NCBI RefSeq assembly: GCF_002091715.1
Contig: NZ_BDAG01000004.1
Coordinates: 1 to 64,000, forward strand
Length of the DNA: 64,000 bases
Reading direction: 5' to 3'
Source: Pseudomonas migulae NBRC 103157
GTDB taxonomy: Bacteria; Pseudomonadota; Gammaproteobacteria; Pseudomonadales; Pseudomonadaceae
The translations under genes were made by a program, and so were the position numbers. Shown in pieces: positions 19,866 to 28,070 of this stretch. Within the stretch, counting starts at the first letter, position 1. Every line of letters begins with the position of its first letter. A model generated the notes under the pieces. That model saw only the letters and a list, made by a program, of their open reading frames with translations. It did not search any database and was not told where the DNA came from.

Positions 19866-19881
19866 CTGTACATTCGTACAG
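19866..19881 (+). promoter_or_regulatory. LexA (SOS) box
   Basis: CTGTACATTCGTACAG fits CTGT-N8-ACAG, embedded in a 7+4+7 palindrome, 23 bases before the start of the next gene. This predicts SOS control of the first operon gene of the island. Confidence 0.6.
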
Positions 19882-19904
19882 CCGGTCATATATGAGCTTG
19901 GCAG

Positions 19905-20912
19905 ATGTCGGGATCTGGTGGGGACGAGCAGTTAGAACCTTTCGGGCGTATAAAGCTCGACGGGATCTATTTTGACTGGGCGTCAGGCCACTATCTGAAC
20001 CCCCGTCTCTTGGCCTACGAACTTGCCGCAACAATCGAGACGTTGGCACCATTAGATCAGCCTATTCAGGCTTTGCATGCGAGCGTCTTTTCGGAAGGTC
20101 GTTCCGACAGGACTATTCAAATCACTCATGGCGCGCTCGCCGACTACTTCATAACGGCCAGCACCGGCAGAGCTACCACAACTATCTCAACAAGCTCGGG
20201 CCCGATACCTGCTGCTGACGTCCTGATATGGCGGAAATGGATTGAGCGCCTTGTTGGTGAGGCGACCGCTCGTACCGAGCTGGCGGCCGGGTTCGCTCAG
20301 CCGGCAAATGACAGTGCGTCGTTTTTGATGGCAGTCAATGGCTCTGCCGCAACAAGCCGCGTGCCCCAAACCCTCATACCAAGCAACTCCTCGATAGTTC
20401 TTAAAACGCAACAAGCGCTGTTGCGCCGCGAAGGTGAAAAAAGCGCCAGCGAACAACTCGACGAGCACCAGGTCGCCCTGAAAAGGGCCGAACAAAAGGT
20501 GGTAGAGCTTTCGGCACAACTCGAAACCAAGACAGCTCAAAACCAGCAACTTATGGACGAGTTGGAATTGCAGCGTCGCGAACTTAACGAAGAACGCAGG
20601 GCCAGGCGCGAAGCTGAAGACGAAAGCATCCACATGGAGGAGCGGCTTGAGCAGGTTATGGGGCTCGCCGAGCTCATGAGACAAGACAATCCACTTTCAC
20701 CACCCGAACTTATACGCGCCTTGCAGTGCTGGCGAGAGCTGACCCAGGACGGCACCCACAACCCCGCTGGTGCTGGCGGGCGCGGAGTTCATCCATTGGT
20801 TGAGGTTTGGATAGAACGCAACTGCTACCAACTCAACAAAACAGAAGCTGAACGACTATGCGCCGTAGTGAGCTGGCGTAAACGAGGATCTGGCGCCATC
20901 CGCTCACAATAA
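19905..20912 (+). CDS. Coiled-coil hypothetical protein behind a LexA-type box
   Basis: A 335-residue protein not recognised as a named family. Residues about 1-150 look globular. A long coiled coil spans about residues 165-255 (repeated E, Q, K, R and L, for example LKRAEQKVVELSAQLETKT). A basic C-terminal tail ends WRKRGSGAIRS. The layout resembles KfrA-like DNA-binding coiled-coil proteins, but no helix-turn-helix could be verified. It is the first gene after the integrase. Three short iterons begin at its stop codon. Confidence 0.75.
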   Translation: MSGSGGDEQLEPFGRIKLDGIYFDWASGHYLNPRLLAYELAATIETLAPLDQPIQALHASVFSEGRSDRTIQITHGALADYFITASTGRATTTISTSSGPIPAADVLIWRKWIERLVGEATARTELAAGFAQPANDSASFLMAVNGSAATSRVPQTLIPSNSSIVLKTQQALLRREGEKSASEQLDEHQVALKRAEQKVVELSAQLETKTAQNQQLMDELELQRRELNEERRARREAEDESIHMEERLEQVMGLAELMRQDNPLSPPELIRALQCWRELTQDGTHNPAGAGGRGVHPLVEVWIERNCYQLNKTEAERLCAVVSWRKRGSGAIRSQ

Positions 20913-21026
20913 AATACCCGGCCTATTTCAAAGACCCGCCGTATCTGGCTTCACGCTAGTTTTCTACACCTGAGAGAGTCAAATACCCGGCCTATTTCAT
21001 GGAATAGCCGGCCTATTCTGTGGATA
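20911..21026. repeat. Three ACCCGGCCTATT-type repeats plus a DnaA box
   Basis: AAATACCCGGCCTATTTCA occurs at 20912 and 20981, and a variant GAATAGCCGGCCTATTC at 21002. TGTGGATAA, a consensus DnaA box, directly follows the third copy (about 21018-21026). The block lies in the gap between the coiled-coil gene and alpA. It could be operator sites of the alpA operon or a minor origin. Confidence 0.6.
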
Positions 21027-21081
21027 AGTCAGCGACCAGCATAAGCCCATGTTCTCAACGCCACCCAAGGAGGCGCACAAC

Positions 21082-21348
21082 ATGGCAGGCCCTACCCTTT
21101 CCCAGCTTCACCAAAACTCGAAAGCCGAACTTGAGCGGCGCACTGAAACCGCCAACCTCCGCCGCTTCATCAAGCTGGCCGATGTCCGCACTCTGACCAC
21201 CCTTTCCACATCCGAGATTTACCGCCGTATTGCAGACGGGCGCTTCCCTAAACAGGTAATGCTCGGGCCAAAGTCTGCCGTCTGGATCGAGGCTGAGGTG
21301 ATTTCCTGGTGCGACTCGCTTGTCGCCCTGCGTGGCGAGGCCGCCTAA
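21082..21348 (+). CDS. AlpA-type transcriptional regulator / excisionase-like
   Basis: An 88-residue MerR-like winged helix-turn-helix protein: FIKLADVRTLTTLSTSEIYRR, then the wing FPKQVMLGPKSAVWIEAEVISW. AlpA proteins of P4-like elements activate or assist excision. ATG 21082 is preferred over one 33 bases upstream because AAGGAGG lies 9 bases before it. It heads an operon of overlapping genes. Confidence 0.88.
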   Translation: MAGPTLSQLHQNSKAELERRTETANLRRFIKLADVRTLTTLSTSEIYRRIADGRFPKQVMLGPKSAVWIEAEVISWCDSLVALRGEAA

Positions 21349-21720
21349 ATGATCGACCAAAAAAAAGACCAGCCTAAAAAGGCCAGCCCGGAAAAATCTC
21401 ACACCGATATTACCACCACCAGCACCGGGAAAGCGCCGACAAAGATCAGCCGTGTCCTGGCCTATTTACTTCAGGATCACAGCCTCAACCGCTTCGAGGC
21501 CGAGCGCCTCGGCGACCACTGTCTCCACTCGACTATCAGCAGGCTTTCCAACGCCTACGGGCTGAACTTCAACCGGCAGCCCGAGCGTGTGCCAAACCAC
21601 TGGGGCCAGCCTTGCATGGTGACTCGCTACAGCCTACCGGCCAGTGAGCGTAAGCGCGCCCGCAACGTCCTGAAGATGCTTTGCAGCGCCGCTGGCGTTA
21701 ATCGTGAGGTGGCGGCATGA
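21349..21720 (+). CDS. Hypothetical protein of P4-like island
   Basis: 123 residues. A Lys/Ser/Thr-rich N-terminus (about 35 residues) precedes a compact region (ISRVLAYLLQDHSLNRFEAERLG, then LHSTISRLSNAYGLNF) that looks like a small winged-helix fold. It starts directly after the alpA stop and overlaps rha by ATGA. The role is unknown. Confidence 0.75.
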   Translation: MIDQKKDQPKKASPEKSHTDITTTSTGKAPTKISRVLAYLLQDHSLNRFEAERLGDHCLHSTISRLSNAYGLNFNRQPERVPNHWGQPCMVTRYSLPASERKRARNVLKMLCSAAGVNREVAA

Positions 21721-22190
21721 ACGCTATCGTCCTAATCCAATCCAAAGGCGAGGCCCGCGCCGATAGCCGCGTACTGGCCGAACAGCTGGGCGTTAAACCC
21801 AAGAACACGCTTGGCCTGATCGAGCGATACCTGAGCAAGTTCGAGCGGTTTGGGGTTGTTCCGTTTGAAACGGAGAAACCCGGGGCCGGTACTGCTGGTG
21901 GTAGACCTGAGCGGTTCGCGCTGCTCAACGAGGATCAGTGCTATTTCCTGCTATCCCTGTCTCGCAACACCGATCGCGTCATAGAGCTTAAAGCCGATCT
22001 AATCATGGCATTCCGTGAAGCCCGGTATGGGCACGCCTGCCAGGCGTTGGAGGCCCGCAAAAAGGAAGCTAGCAGCAGTGGTCGCCGCCTTGCTCACTGG
22101 CGTTATGACAAGCCTAGCGTTTACCAGCACGTCGCCCACCTGAGGGAGCAACTCAAGCTTCCACTTGATCTAGAGGACGTGCGCCCATGA
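21717..22190 (+). CDS. Rha family phage regulatory protein
   Basis: A 157-residue member of the Rha family. It shows the start with ADSRVLAEQLGVKPKNTLGLIERY, then GRPERFALLNEDQCYFLLSLSRNTDRV and a C-terminal basic helix region. Rha proteins are DNA-binding regulators of temperate phages. It is coupled to both neighbours by four-base overlaps. Confidence 0.85.
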   Translation: MNAIVLIQSKGEARADSRVLAEQLGVKPKNTLGLIERYLSKFERFGVVPFETEKPGAGTAGGRPERFALLNEDQCYFLLSLSRNTDRVIELKADLIMAFREARYGHACQALEARKKEASSSGRRLAHWRYDKPSVYQHVAHLREQLKLPLDLEDVRP

Positions 22191-22669
22191 TGAATGCCTT
22201 GCTCATGCCCCACGATGAGTGGTCTATACCTTCTCTTGCCAGCAGTCGTAGTCCTCGGTATGGTTTGCCTGTCGCTGCAAATTCAGCGACCGGGCGTAGG
22301 AACCCGATGAGCAAAAGGCGCAACAGCGCCCAGATAACCACTGCCGGCGTTTTTTTTCGTCTGCAGTTCTGTGTTATGGCGGCTGTGTGCGGGCAGGCTT
22401 CGGCCTGGCCGGGTTCCTTTTGCCCCGGTATTCCTACCCCGTGCACAGCTGCCACCCAATCCCGTAGGAAGGATCGTGGCAGCTCCTCCAAAGCAAAAGG
22501 AGCTCCGCATATGCACGCCCTCATTCCGTCCGCAATTCGCGCCTTTGCTCACCGCCATTTGGCCTTGAGCGCTCTCCGCGCAAACTCGACCCTGTTCAAT
22601 CGACTCGCCCGCTACAACGCAAATATGGCCATCGCCCGCGCCCTTGAAACCAGTGGGGGTGTGCAATGA
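22187..22669 (+). CDS. Ash-family protein (or a short ORF behind a structured leader)
   Basis: A 160-residue reading frame. Its middle (TTAGVFFRLQFCVMAAVCG, then WPGSFCPGIPTP and AATQSRRKDRGSSSK) fits the Ash family of P4-like phages. The conserved part coincides exactly with a strongly folded nucleotide element (22337-22456). The true product may be only the last 52 residues, from ATG 22511, preceded by AAGGAG at 22496. Both starts are possible. Confidence 0.55.
   Translation: MMNALLMPHDEWSIPSLASSRSPRYGLPVAANSATGRRNPMSKRRNSAQITTAGVFFRLQFCVMAAVCGQASAWPGSFCPGIPTPCTAATQSRRKDRGSSSKAKGAPHMHALIPSAIRAFAHRHLALSALRANSTLFNRLARYNANMAIARALETSGGVQ
22337..22456 (+). ncRNA. Structured RNA element (same family as the DUF6124 leader at 55.5 kb)
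   Basis: The outer stem pairs GGCTGTGTGCGGG (22381-22393) with CCCCGTGCACAGC (22437-22449), with G-U pairs. Next come a CAGGC-TTCG-GCCTG tetraloop hairpin and a CCGGG/CCCCGG hairpin, closed by GCTGCCACC. A short ORF follows 55 bases downstream. Covariation with the element at 55449-55555 supports a real RNA fold. Confidence 0.6.
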
Positions 22670-22965
22670 ATAGCCAAAACACAGAGCTGGGAGTTACTCC
22701 ACTGCTCACAAACTCCTCGGAATTTCACTTCGTAGGGGAGCGACCGTTCTTCACCGTCTTAGCCGGCATTCCTGTCGCCGATGCGCTGCGTGAGGCGAGC
22801 TGCTTTCTCGCAGCCGGAGAAGCAATTCTTACTAAGGCTCTGGATGGCGGCCTTAGCGTTGACGAGGTATTCGGGATCAAGTTGTTGATGGCCACAGCCA
22901 AGGCTTTGGTTGATTCCTCCACCGCGCCTATCCAGTTCGGCAATCGCCAAGGCGGTGCCAAGTGA
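22666..22965 (+). CDS. DUF3077-like hypothetical protein
   Basis: A 99-residue small protein resembling the DUF3077 proteins abundant in Pseudomonas: PFFTVLAGIPVADALREAS, LLMATAKALVDSS. Function is unknown. It overlaps its neighbours by four bases on both sides. Confidence 0.7.
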   Translation: MNSQNTELGVTPLLTNSSEFHFVGERPFFTVLAGIPVADALREASCFLAAGEAILTKALDGGLSVDEVFGIKLLMATAKALVDSSTAPIQFGNRQGGAK

Positions 22966-23177
22966 ACACTCCAGCCCTCTCAGCCGAAATCAGCGTTGAA
23001 GACATGCGGGACGTTCAGGAAATTCTGAAACTGCTCGCGCTTTCCTTCGCTCTGATCGCCTCACCTTCGATCAACATACTCGTGGCACGAGTCACCGCCG
23101 TTTTCGCTCAGCACACCGCAATGGCTTGGGCGGAACTTCTCGACGACTTGATCGCTGCGCAAGGGGGTGCCCAATGA
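22962..23177 (+). CDS. Hypothetical protein
   Basis: 71 residues, largely helical with a hydrophobic middle (LLALSFALIASPSINILVARVTAVF). It could associate with membrane or pack as a helical hairpin. It is coupled to neighbours by overlaps (ATGA on both sides). Not recognised. Confidence 0.65.
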   Translation: MNTPALSAEISVEDMRDVQEILKLLALSFALIASPSINILVARVTAVFAQHTAMAWAELLDDLIAAQGGAQ

Positions 23178-23698
23178 GCCGCCTACTTTCAACGTCGATA
23201 ACCGCCGAACGAGAACACGCATCTCTGTGGTGGGGTGTCCTCAATCAGTTGCGCATTTCAAACGAGTTGCCGGAGTGGGTTCGCGCCAAAGAGGTTGGTA
23301 GCGATGCCGACTATCGGGGGGCGATGATCGAAAGAAGCACCGTCAATCAAGCCCTGTTTGGCACCGACGAGATTCAATCGGGAGGCGACCTCCATCCATG
23401 CGCCTTTGAGTATCAGAGCCTCATTGACCTGATGGAGCTGGAGCGCACCCGCTATCTGACCTGGTGGACTTTGCTCAACGAAATGCGGGCGCGTAAACAA
23501 CTGCCGGAATGGGTTGTGACTAACCGCATAGGTCACGGCCCGGACCATGAGCGGTGGTCTGACAAAGCGGTCAAGGTCAACCTGATGCTGTTTGGCCAAC
23601 CACACGTTCGCCACTTGGCGACGCAGCTTCGGATGCCTGAGGGACCACGACCAGATTCTCGCCAGCGCACAGCGTCGCTGACTCCCGTGAATTGCTGA
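23174..23698 (+). CDS. Hypothetical protein with an internal duplication
   Basis: 174 residues. Two similar halves: LWWGVLNQLRISNELPEWVRAKEVG near residue 16 and TWWTLLNEMRARKQLPEWVVTNRIG near residue 97, each followed by an acidic stretch and an L(F/M)LFG or ALFG motif. The start at 23174 overlaps the previous stop and is preferred over an upstream in-frame codon. No family recognised. Confidence 0.7.
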   Translation: MSRLLSTSITAEREHASLWWGVLNQLRISNELPEWVRAKEVGSDADYRGAMIERSTVNQALFGTDEIQSGGDLHPCAFEYQSLIDLMELERTRYLTWWTLLNEMRARKQLPEWVVTNRIGHGPDHERWSDKAVKVNLMLFGQPHVRHLATQLRMPEGPRPDSRQRTASLTPVNC

Positions 23699-23718
23699 TT
23701 CGATAAAGGCTTAAACAA

Positions 23719-24006
23719 ATGAAAATTCAAAATGGCGCGCCTGCGTCCAGGGGATCGGCTTGCCCGGAAAAAGCCGCAGAGCTCTGGTTCGTGACCCATC
23801 CAAAGGTGCCCAAGGCACTTCTCGGCCCCTTCCTAACCGAGGCTGATGCCGAAGCTGGACGCGTCGTGATGCGTAGCACTGATGCCTTGGTGACGGCCTG
23901 CCTGGTCGATTCAATCGACGAAATTACCCACTGGCATGCCGTGAACAACGGTCGGGTTTGCCGGGCATTCGCTGGCGCTGATCGCCTGGGGGTGAACCAT
24001 GGGTGA
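23719..24006 (+). CDS. Hypothetical protein
   Basis: 95 residues, no recognised domain. The middle (ELWFVTHPKVPKALLGPFLTEADAEAGRVVM) reads like a small alpha/beta protein. It overlaps the next gene by eight bases and belongs to the same polycistronic run. Confidence 0.6.
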   Translation: MKIQNGAPASRGSACPEKAAELWFVTHPKVPKALLGPFLTEADAEAGRVVMRSTDALVTACLVDSIDEITHWHAVNNGRVCRAFAGADRLGVNHG

Positions 24007-24220
24007 CGTTATCCAGTTCGACCCATTCACCAGCATCGTGCGCGACGACGTGCCGCCACACATGGACGACTTCGGGCGCGGGCTGCTGATCGGCGCATTC
24101 AGTGATCTGGTGAAACTACGAGACGGCGCGGCGGATGAGGACAGCCGCCACAAGACCGACGCAATTGTTAAGCAAATCGGTCGTGTGTTGTCGCGTTACG
24201 AGCCGGAGGGCGCGGCATGA
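23999..24220 (+). CDS. Hypothetical protein
   Basis: 73 residues, acidic, no recognised family. It begins GDVIQFDPFTSIVRDD and ends with a helical segment (HKTDAIVKQIGRVLSRY). It overlaps the TOPRIM gene by ATGA, which suggests it is translated together with the replication genes. Confidence 0.65.
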   Translation: MGDVIQFDPFTSIVRDDVPPHMDDFGRGLLIGAFSDLVKLRDGAADEDSRHKTDAIVKQIGRVLSRYEPEGAA

Positions 24221-25095
24221 CAGACGCAACGATTCTTTTCCGTGAAGCGCTCCAGTCGGTCTATGGGCCGCTCGACTTCCTGCCCGTGCCTGATGGGCAG
24301 ATTCACCGCTTCCATGTTCCCGGCGATAAATCCGGCACCCTCAACGGATGGCATGTTCTGTATCTGGACGGAATCGCCTCGGGCGCATTTGGTAGCTGGA
24401 AGACTGGTGGCTCCAATACGTGGAGCAGTCGTGAACCCGCCGACCACCGCGAAGCCGAGCAGGTGCGCCAGCGCATCGAGCAGGCCAGGCGCCAGCGTGA
24501 AGCCGAGCAGCAACGGCGCCAGCTCAATGCCGCGAACATTGCTCAACGCTGGTGGCGTGATGCGCGCCGCGCCGATCCCGATCACCCGTACCTGATTGCC
24601 AAGGGCATTCGCGCCCACAGCCTGCGCCAGCGCAATGACGAATTGCTGGTGCCGCTGTACTCCAGTGGCGTGCTGGTCAACCTGCAACGGATCGCCCCGG
24701 ACGGCAGCAAGCGCTTCCTGTTTGGGGGCCGGATCAAGGGCGCCTATTCGCCGCTCGGGCGCATCACACCGGACAATCCGCTCTGCATTTGTGAGGGGTG
24801 GGCGACGGGGGCAACGCTTCACGAAAGCGGCTACACCGTCGCCTGCTCGATGAACGCCGTGAATCTCAAACCGGCGGCGCTGGCGCTTCGGGCCGAATAC
24901 CACACCACCGAAATCATCATCGCGGGCGATGACGACCGCCTTACCGACGGCAACCCAGGACGCACAGCGGCAAACGCAGCCGCGGCAGCAGTCGGCGGCC
25001 AAGTGGCTTTCCCCGAGTGGCCAGAAGGTGCGCCCGATGACCTCACCGACTTCAATGACCTCGCAAGCTGGAAGCTCTCTAATGGCCAAGCCTGA
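24217..25095 (+). CDS. TOPRIM domain protein, phage/plasmid primase-like
   Basis: 292 residues. The N-terminal part (residues 1-85) resembles the entry region of P4-type primases, followed by an Arg/Gln-rich helix. The TOPRIM fold has the catalytic Glu in CICEGWATGATL (about residue 190) and the acidic cluster in IIIAGDDD. No zinc-finger cysteines are seen at the N-terminus. It acts with the downstream DUF927 ATPase, which it overlaps by 14 bases. Together they replace the single alpha protein of phage P4. Confidence 0.85.
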   Translation: MTDATILFREALQSVYGPLDFLPVPDGQIHRFHVPGDKSGTLNGWHVLYLDGIASGAFGSWKTGGSNTWSSREPADHREAEQVRQRIEQARRQREAEQQRRQLNAANIAQRWWRDARRADPDHPYLIAKGIRAHSLRQRNDELLVPLYSSGVLVNLQRIAPDGSKRFLFGGRIKGAYSPLGRITPDNPLCICEGWATGATLHESGYTVACSMNAVNLKPAALALRAEYHTTEIIIAGDDDRLTDGNPGRTAANAAAAAVGGQVAFPEWPEGAPDDLTDFNDLASWKLSNGQA

Positions 25096-26884
25096 TACCA
25101 ACGTTATCAACCTTCGGCCAGAGGCCGCCACCATCGCACCTGCTCGACCTTGCTGGGCGGTGTACGAACACTGGGTGACCAACGAAAACGGCCGCAAGCT
25201 GCGTCCAGGCGTGTATTGGCACAGCTTCAAGCGCACTGCTGCCGATCAGGATGACGCCGAGAACGACGCCGCCGACCGGCCGATCGCTGATGAGTGGATT
25301 TCAAGCCCCGTCACGGTTGTGGCCCGCACCACCAACAGCGACGACGGCAGCGAGGGGCGACTCCTGCGCCTGGTCACAGAGGGCGGTATCAAGGAATGGA
25401 TCATCGCCATGGAGGTGTTCGGCGGCAGCGGCGAGGACGCCCGGCGAGCGTTGTTCGGCATGGGCGTCATCATCGCGCTGAAGAAACGCGGCACGTTCAT
25501 GGAGTACCTGCTCGACCAGCACCCTGCAGATGTATTCGCCACCACTTGCCGACCGGGCTGGCATGAGTCAGGAGCATTCGTGTTGCCCGGGCGAACGATC
25601 GGCAGCGCCAATGTGCGGTATCAGGCCAGCAACAAGGCTCAAGTACTTTTCAGCCGGCGCGGCGAGCTGGCGCAATGGCAGTCAGAGGTGGCCGCCAAGT
25701 GCGCCGGCAATCCGGTGCTCACGTTGGCGATCGGCTGCTCGCTGGCCGGCCCGCTGCTGAGCCTGGTCGGCGTGCTGGGCGGCGGCGTTCACCTGGTGGG
25801 CGACAGCTCGAGCGGCAAGTCGCTCGCGCAACTGATCGGCTCCTCAGTGTGGGGCGACCCGGGAGTGTTCGCCGCCAGTTGGGACATGACCAAGGGCGGT
25901 CTGGAGATCGAGGCGTCGAGCCGCAACGACACCATCCTACCGCTGGACGAGATCAAGCGCGCCGACCCCAAGCGGGTACAGGAAATGGCGTACTCCCTCG
26001 CCAACGGCCAGGGTAAGGGCACCATGACTCGCGAGCGTGAAGCCCGGGGTAAACTGAGCTGGCGCCTGCTGACGCTCTCCAGCGGTGAGCGCTCCCTCTC
26101 TGAGCATGCCGCCATTTCCGGTAATGCCGCCCACGCTGGCGCCGAACTGCGCATGGTCGACGTGAACGCCGGCACCCGCACGCATCGGGCCTTTGATGAG
26201 CTACATGGCCTTGAGGGAGCGGACTTCCACCGGCAGCTCACCGTGGCTGTCGGTGCCCACCATGGACACCTTGGGCCAGCCTTTGTGGAGCGCCTAGTCG
26301 CCGCCGACGACAAGCCCGGGCTTCTCAGTGACTTTGACGGTATCCGCGCCCAATTCGTTGAGGACAACGCTCAAGCCGGCCGAGTGGCTGACCGGTTCGC
26401 AGTGATCGCGCTGGCGGGCGAGATGGCTATCGCTTACGGCCTACTCCCGTGGGAGCCAGGTACCGCCCTCGCCGACTGCCGCCTGCTCTATGGCGAATGG
26501 CTCGCCCGTGTGGGCGGCGGAAACGCAGAAGATCGGCAGATCCTGGCCGGCATCATCGACTTCATCGACAAGCACGGCAGCAGCCGATTCTCCGATGTCG
26601 ATGCGCCAGAGGTGGACGCCAAAGTGTTCAACCGGGCCGGGTACTGGGAGCTGGTGGCCGGCAAGCGGCTCTTCCTGTTCAACAAATCTGCACTCATCGA
26701 AGCCGCTCACGGGTTCGGCCTTACCCGAGTCATCAAAGCTCTTGAGGTTGGCGGGGCATTGGCCAAGCGCGACACCGACCGAGATAGCCGAAAAACCAAA
26801 AAGTACCGTATTCCCGCCGGCGGTTCGGCACGCCTTTACGTGATCGATCCAGAAGCCCTGGACAGCGAAGGAGGTGCGGTTTGA
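25082..26884 (+). CDS. DUF927 family ATPase/helicase of P4-like element
   Basis: 600 residues. The DUF927 region (residues about 60-350) contains a Walker A motif GDSSSGKS and a Walker B-like LPLDE. The C-terminal third has a winged-helix-like tail (KYRIPAGGSARLYVID). It is likely the replicative helicase partner of the TOPRIM protein. ATG 25082 is chosen because the homologous region starts there and upstream codons overlap the TOPRIM gene. The iteron block begins 53 bases after its stop. Confidence 0.88.
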   Translation: MAKPDTNVINLRPEAATIAPARPCWAVYEHWVTNENGRKLRPGVYWHSFKRTAADQDDAENDAADRPIADEWISSPVTVVARTTNSDDGSEGRLLRLVTEGGIKEWIIAMEVFGGSGEDARRALFGMGVIIALKKRGTFMEYLLDQHPADVFATTCRPGWHESGAFVLPGRTIGSANVRYQASNKAQVLFSRRGELAQWQSEVAAKCAGNPVLTLAIGCSLAGPLLSLVGVLGGGVHLVGDSSSGKSLAQLIGSSVWGDPGVFAASWDMTKGGLEIEASSRNDTILPLDEIKRADPKRVQEMAYSLANGQGKGTMTREREARGKLSWRLLTLSSGERSLSEHAAISGNAAHAGAELRMVDVNAGTRTHRAFDELHGLEGADFHRQLTVAVGAHHGHLGPAFVERLVAADDKPGLLSDFDGIRAQFVEDNAQAGRVADRFAVIALAGEMAIAYGLLPWEPGTALADCRLLYGEWLARVGGGNAEDRQILAGIIDFIDKHGSSRFSDVDAPEVDAKVFNRAGYWELVAGKRLFLFNKSALIEAAHGFGLTRVIKALEVGGALAKRDTDRDSRKTKKYRIPAGGSARLYVIDPEALDSEGGAV

Positions 26885-26936
26885 CCCCGATCTACACCAA
26901 GCGCGATGGCCCGAGTTCACAGGAACCTACATTTGT

Positions 26937-27164
26937 GGGGAACAGGGGGAACGGGGGAACAGCTAGTAAAACCGTGGCCTGTAGCCGTTCCCCCCTATTG
27001 AATGTATGGGGAACAGGGGGAACACAAACATGTTTTTGAATATAGCCGTGCTCGCCTCTCCTGACGTTCGGTTATCACTGTTCCCCACAAAAAAACGTGG
27101 GGTACAGAATCCCCCTCTGAAAGCCCCGGAAACATTGGCTGTTCCCACTGTTCCCCCGTTCCCC
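26937..27164. repeat. GGGGAACA iterons, candidate P4-type replication origin
   Basis: Ten octamers: GGGGAACA or GGGGAACG at 26937, 26946, 26954, 27008 and 27017, and the complement at 26986, 27079, 27140, 27149 and 27157. The left half is mainly direct and the right half mainly inverted. Phage P4 alpha protein binds GGTGAACA iterons at ori and crr, which differ by one base. The stretch 26885-27220 has no convincing gene. A TTG-started 52-codon frame at 26881 runs through the iterons and is not supported. Confidence 0.65.
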
Positions 27165-27220
27165 CGTTTTTTTTCTACAGACACATATGGGCAATGGAGC
27201 AATCGTGGCGAGGTGGCGCA

Positions 27221-27529
27221 ATGAGCCTCCTCTCCGGCCTGCTCGATCACATGCCGCCAGCCATTCCCGATACCGACTCGCCAAAAGTGGATAGTCGGCC
27301 TGGCCCGCGCCTGGTGCTGGCCTCTCACGTCGAGCGCCCGGGTAAGTTCATCACCGGACCGCACGCAAATGCCGCCACAGCCACGCCAGAGTGGCGCCAG
27401 GCCCGCGACCAATATCTGAGCCACATCATGGTTTGCCGCTCCTGCTACGCGCCCACCGGCCGCCATTGCAGTGTTGGCGCCGACCTGCGCGCCAGCTACG
27501 ACAACACAGCTATGGCGGCGCACCAATGA
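27221..27529 (+). CDS. Hypothetical protein with a C-terminal cysteine cluster
   Basis: 102 residues. The C-terminus CRSCYAPTGRHCSVG carries a C-x2-C-x7-C pattern that could bind zinc. Similar short proteins end the replication operon in other P4-like islands, from memory of such loci. The next gene starts in its stop codon. Confidence 0.65.
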   Translation: MSLLSGLLDHMPPAIPDTDSPKVDSRPGPRLVLASHVERPGKFITGPHANAATATPEWRQARDQYLSHIMVCRSCYAPTGRHCSVGADLRASYDNTAMAAHQ

Positions 27530-28029
27530 CACCTACGCGACACGTCTCCCAAGTAACGAAAACGTGGCGCGGCCTGAGCAACAGCACCGGGCATCAGCCC
27601 ATGACCAGCGCCAGCGGCGCAACAGAGGCATACATGACAGAACAGGACAGAAACGCGGCGGGCACGCCGCCAACCCATGAGAAACGCTTCGCCGAGGCGT
27701 GCAAGACAACTCACTTTCAATCACATCACATGGCCAAAGGCCCAGAGTCAGGATACTTGGCGTGGGATGTCAGGCACGTCCGCGACGGCGTGAAAGTTAC
27801 CATCGACGGCCCCTTCATTACCGAGGAGGAAGCGCGCGTCTCGGCCGATCTGCTCCGCGGTACGTTCCGAGGCGCCCGTGCTTATCAAGGAGTCTACGAC
27901 CGGATATGGAACTACGATCCCAAGCGCGAGCAACTGCAACTCGATCAGGCACGTATGTCGCGATCCCTTCTCGCCATCCGCCTGGGCGTGACCGCCACGA
28001 CAAATAGCGCCCAAGGCACCACGGAGTAA
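27526..28029 (+). CDS. Hypothetical protein
   Basis: 167 residues with a low-complexity N-terminus (about 45 residues) and a globular part from HEKRFAEACKTTHF to RIWNYDPKRE. The start at 27526 is taken because of the ATGA overlap. An internal ATG at 27634 is an alternative that removes the disordered part. Family not recognised. Confidence 0.55.
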   Translation: MTPTRHVSQVTKTWRGLSNSTGHQPMTSASGATEAYMTEQDRNAAGTPPTHEKRFAEACKTTHFQSHHMAKGPESGYLAWDVRHVRDGVKVTIDGPFITEEEARVSADLLRGTFRGARAYQGVYDRIWNYDPKREQLQLDQARMSRSLLAIRLGVTATTNSAQGTTE

Positions 28030-28070
28030 ATTATGAACGCGACTACCAATGCCGATTTAGAGGTCCTCCA

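Noticed and set aside
26881-27037. TTG-started 52-codon ORF after the DUF927 gene
   Set aside because: Its codons are mostly the iterons read in frame (GNRGNGGT), with no independent support.
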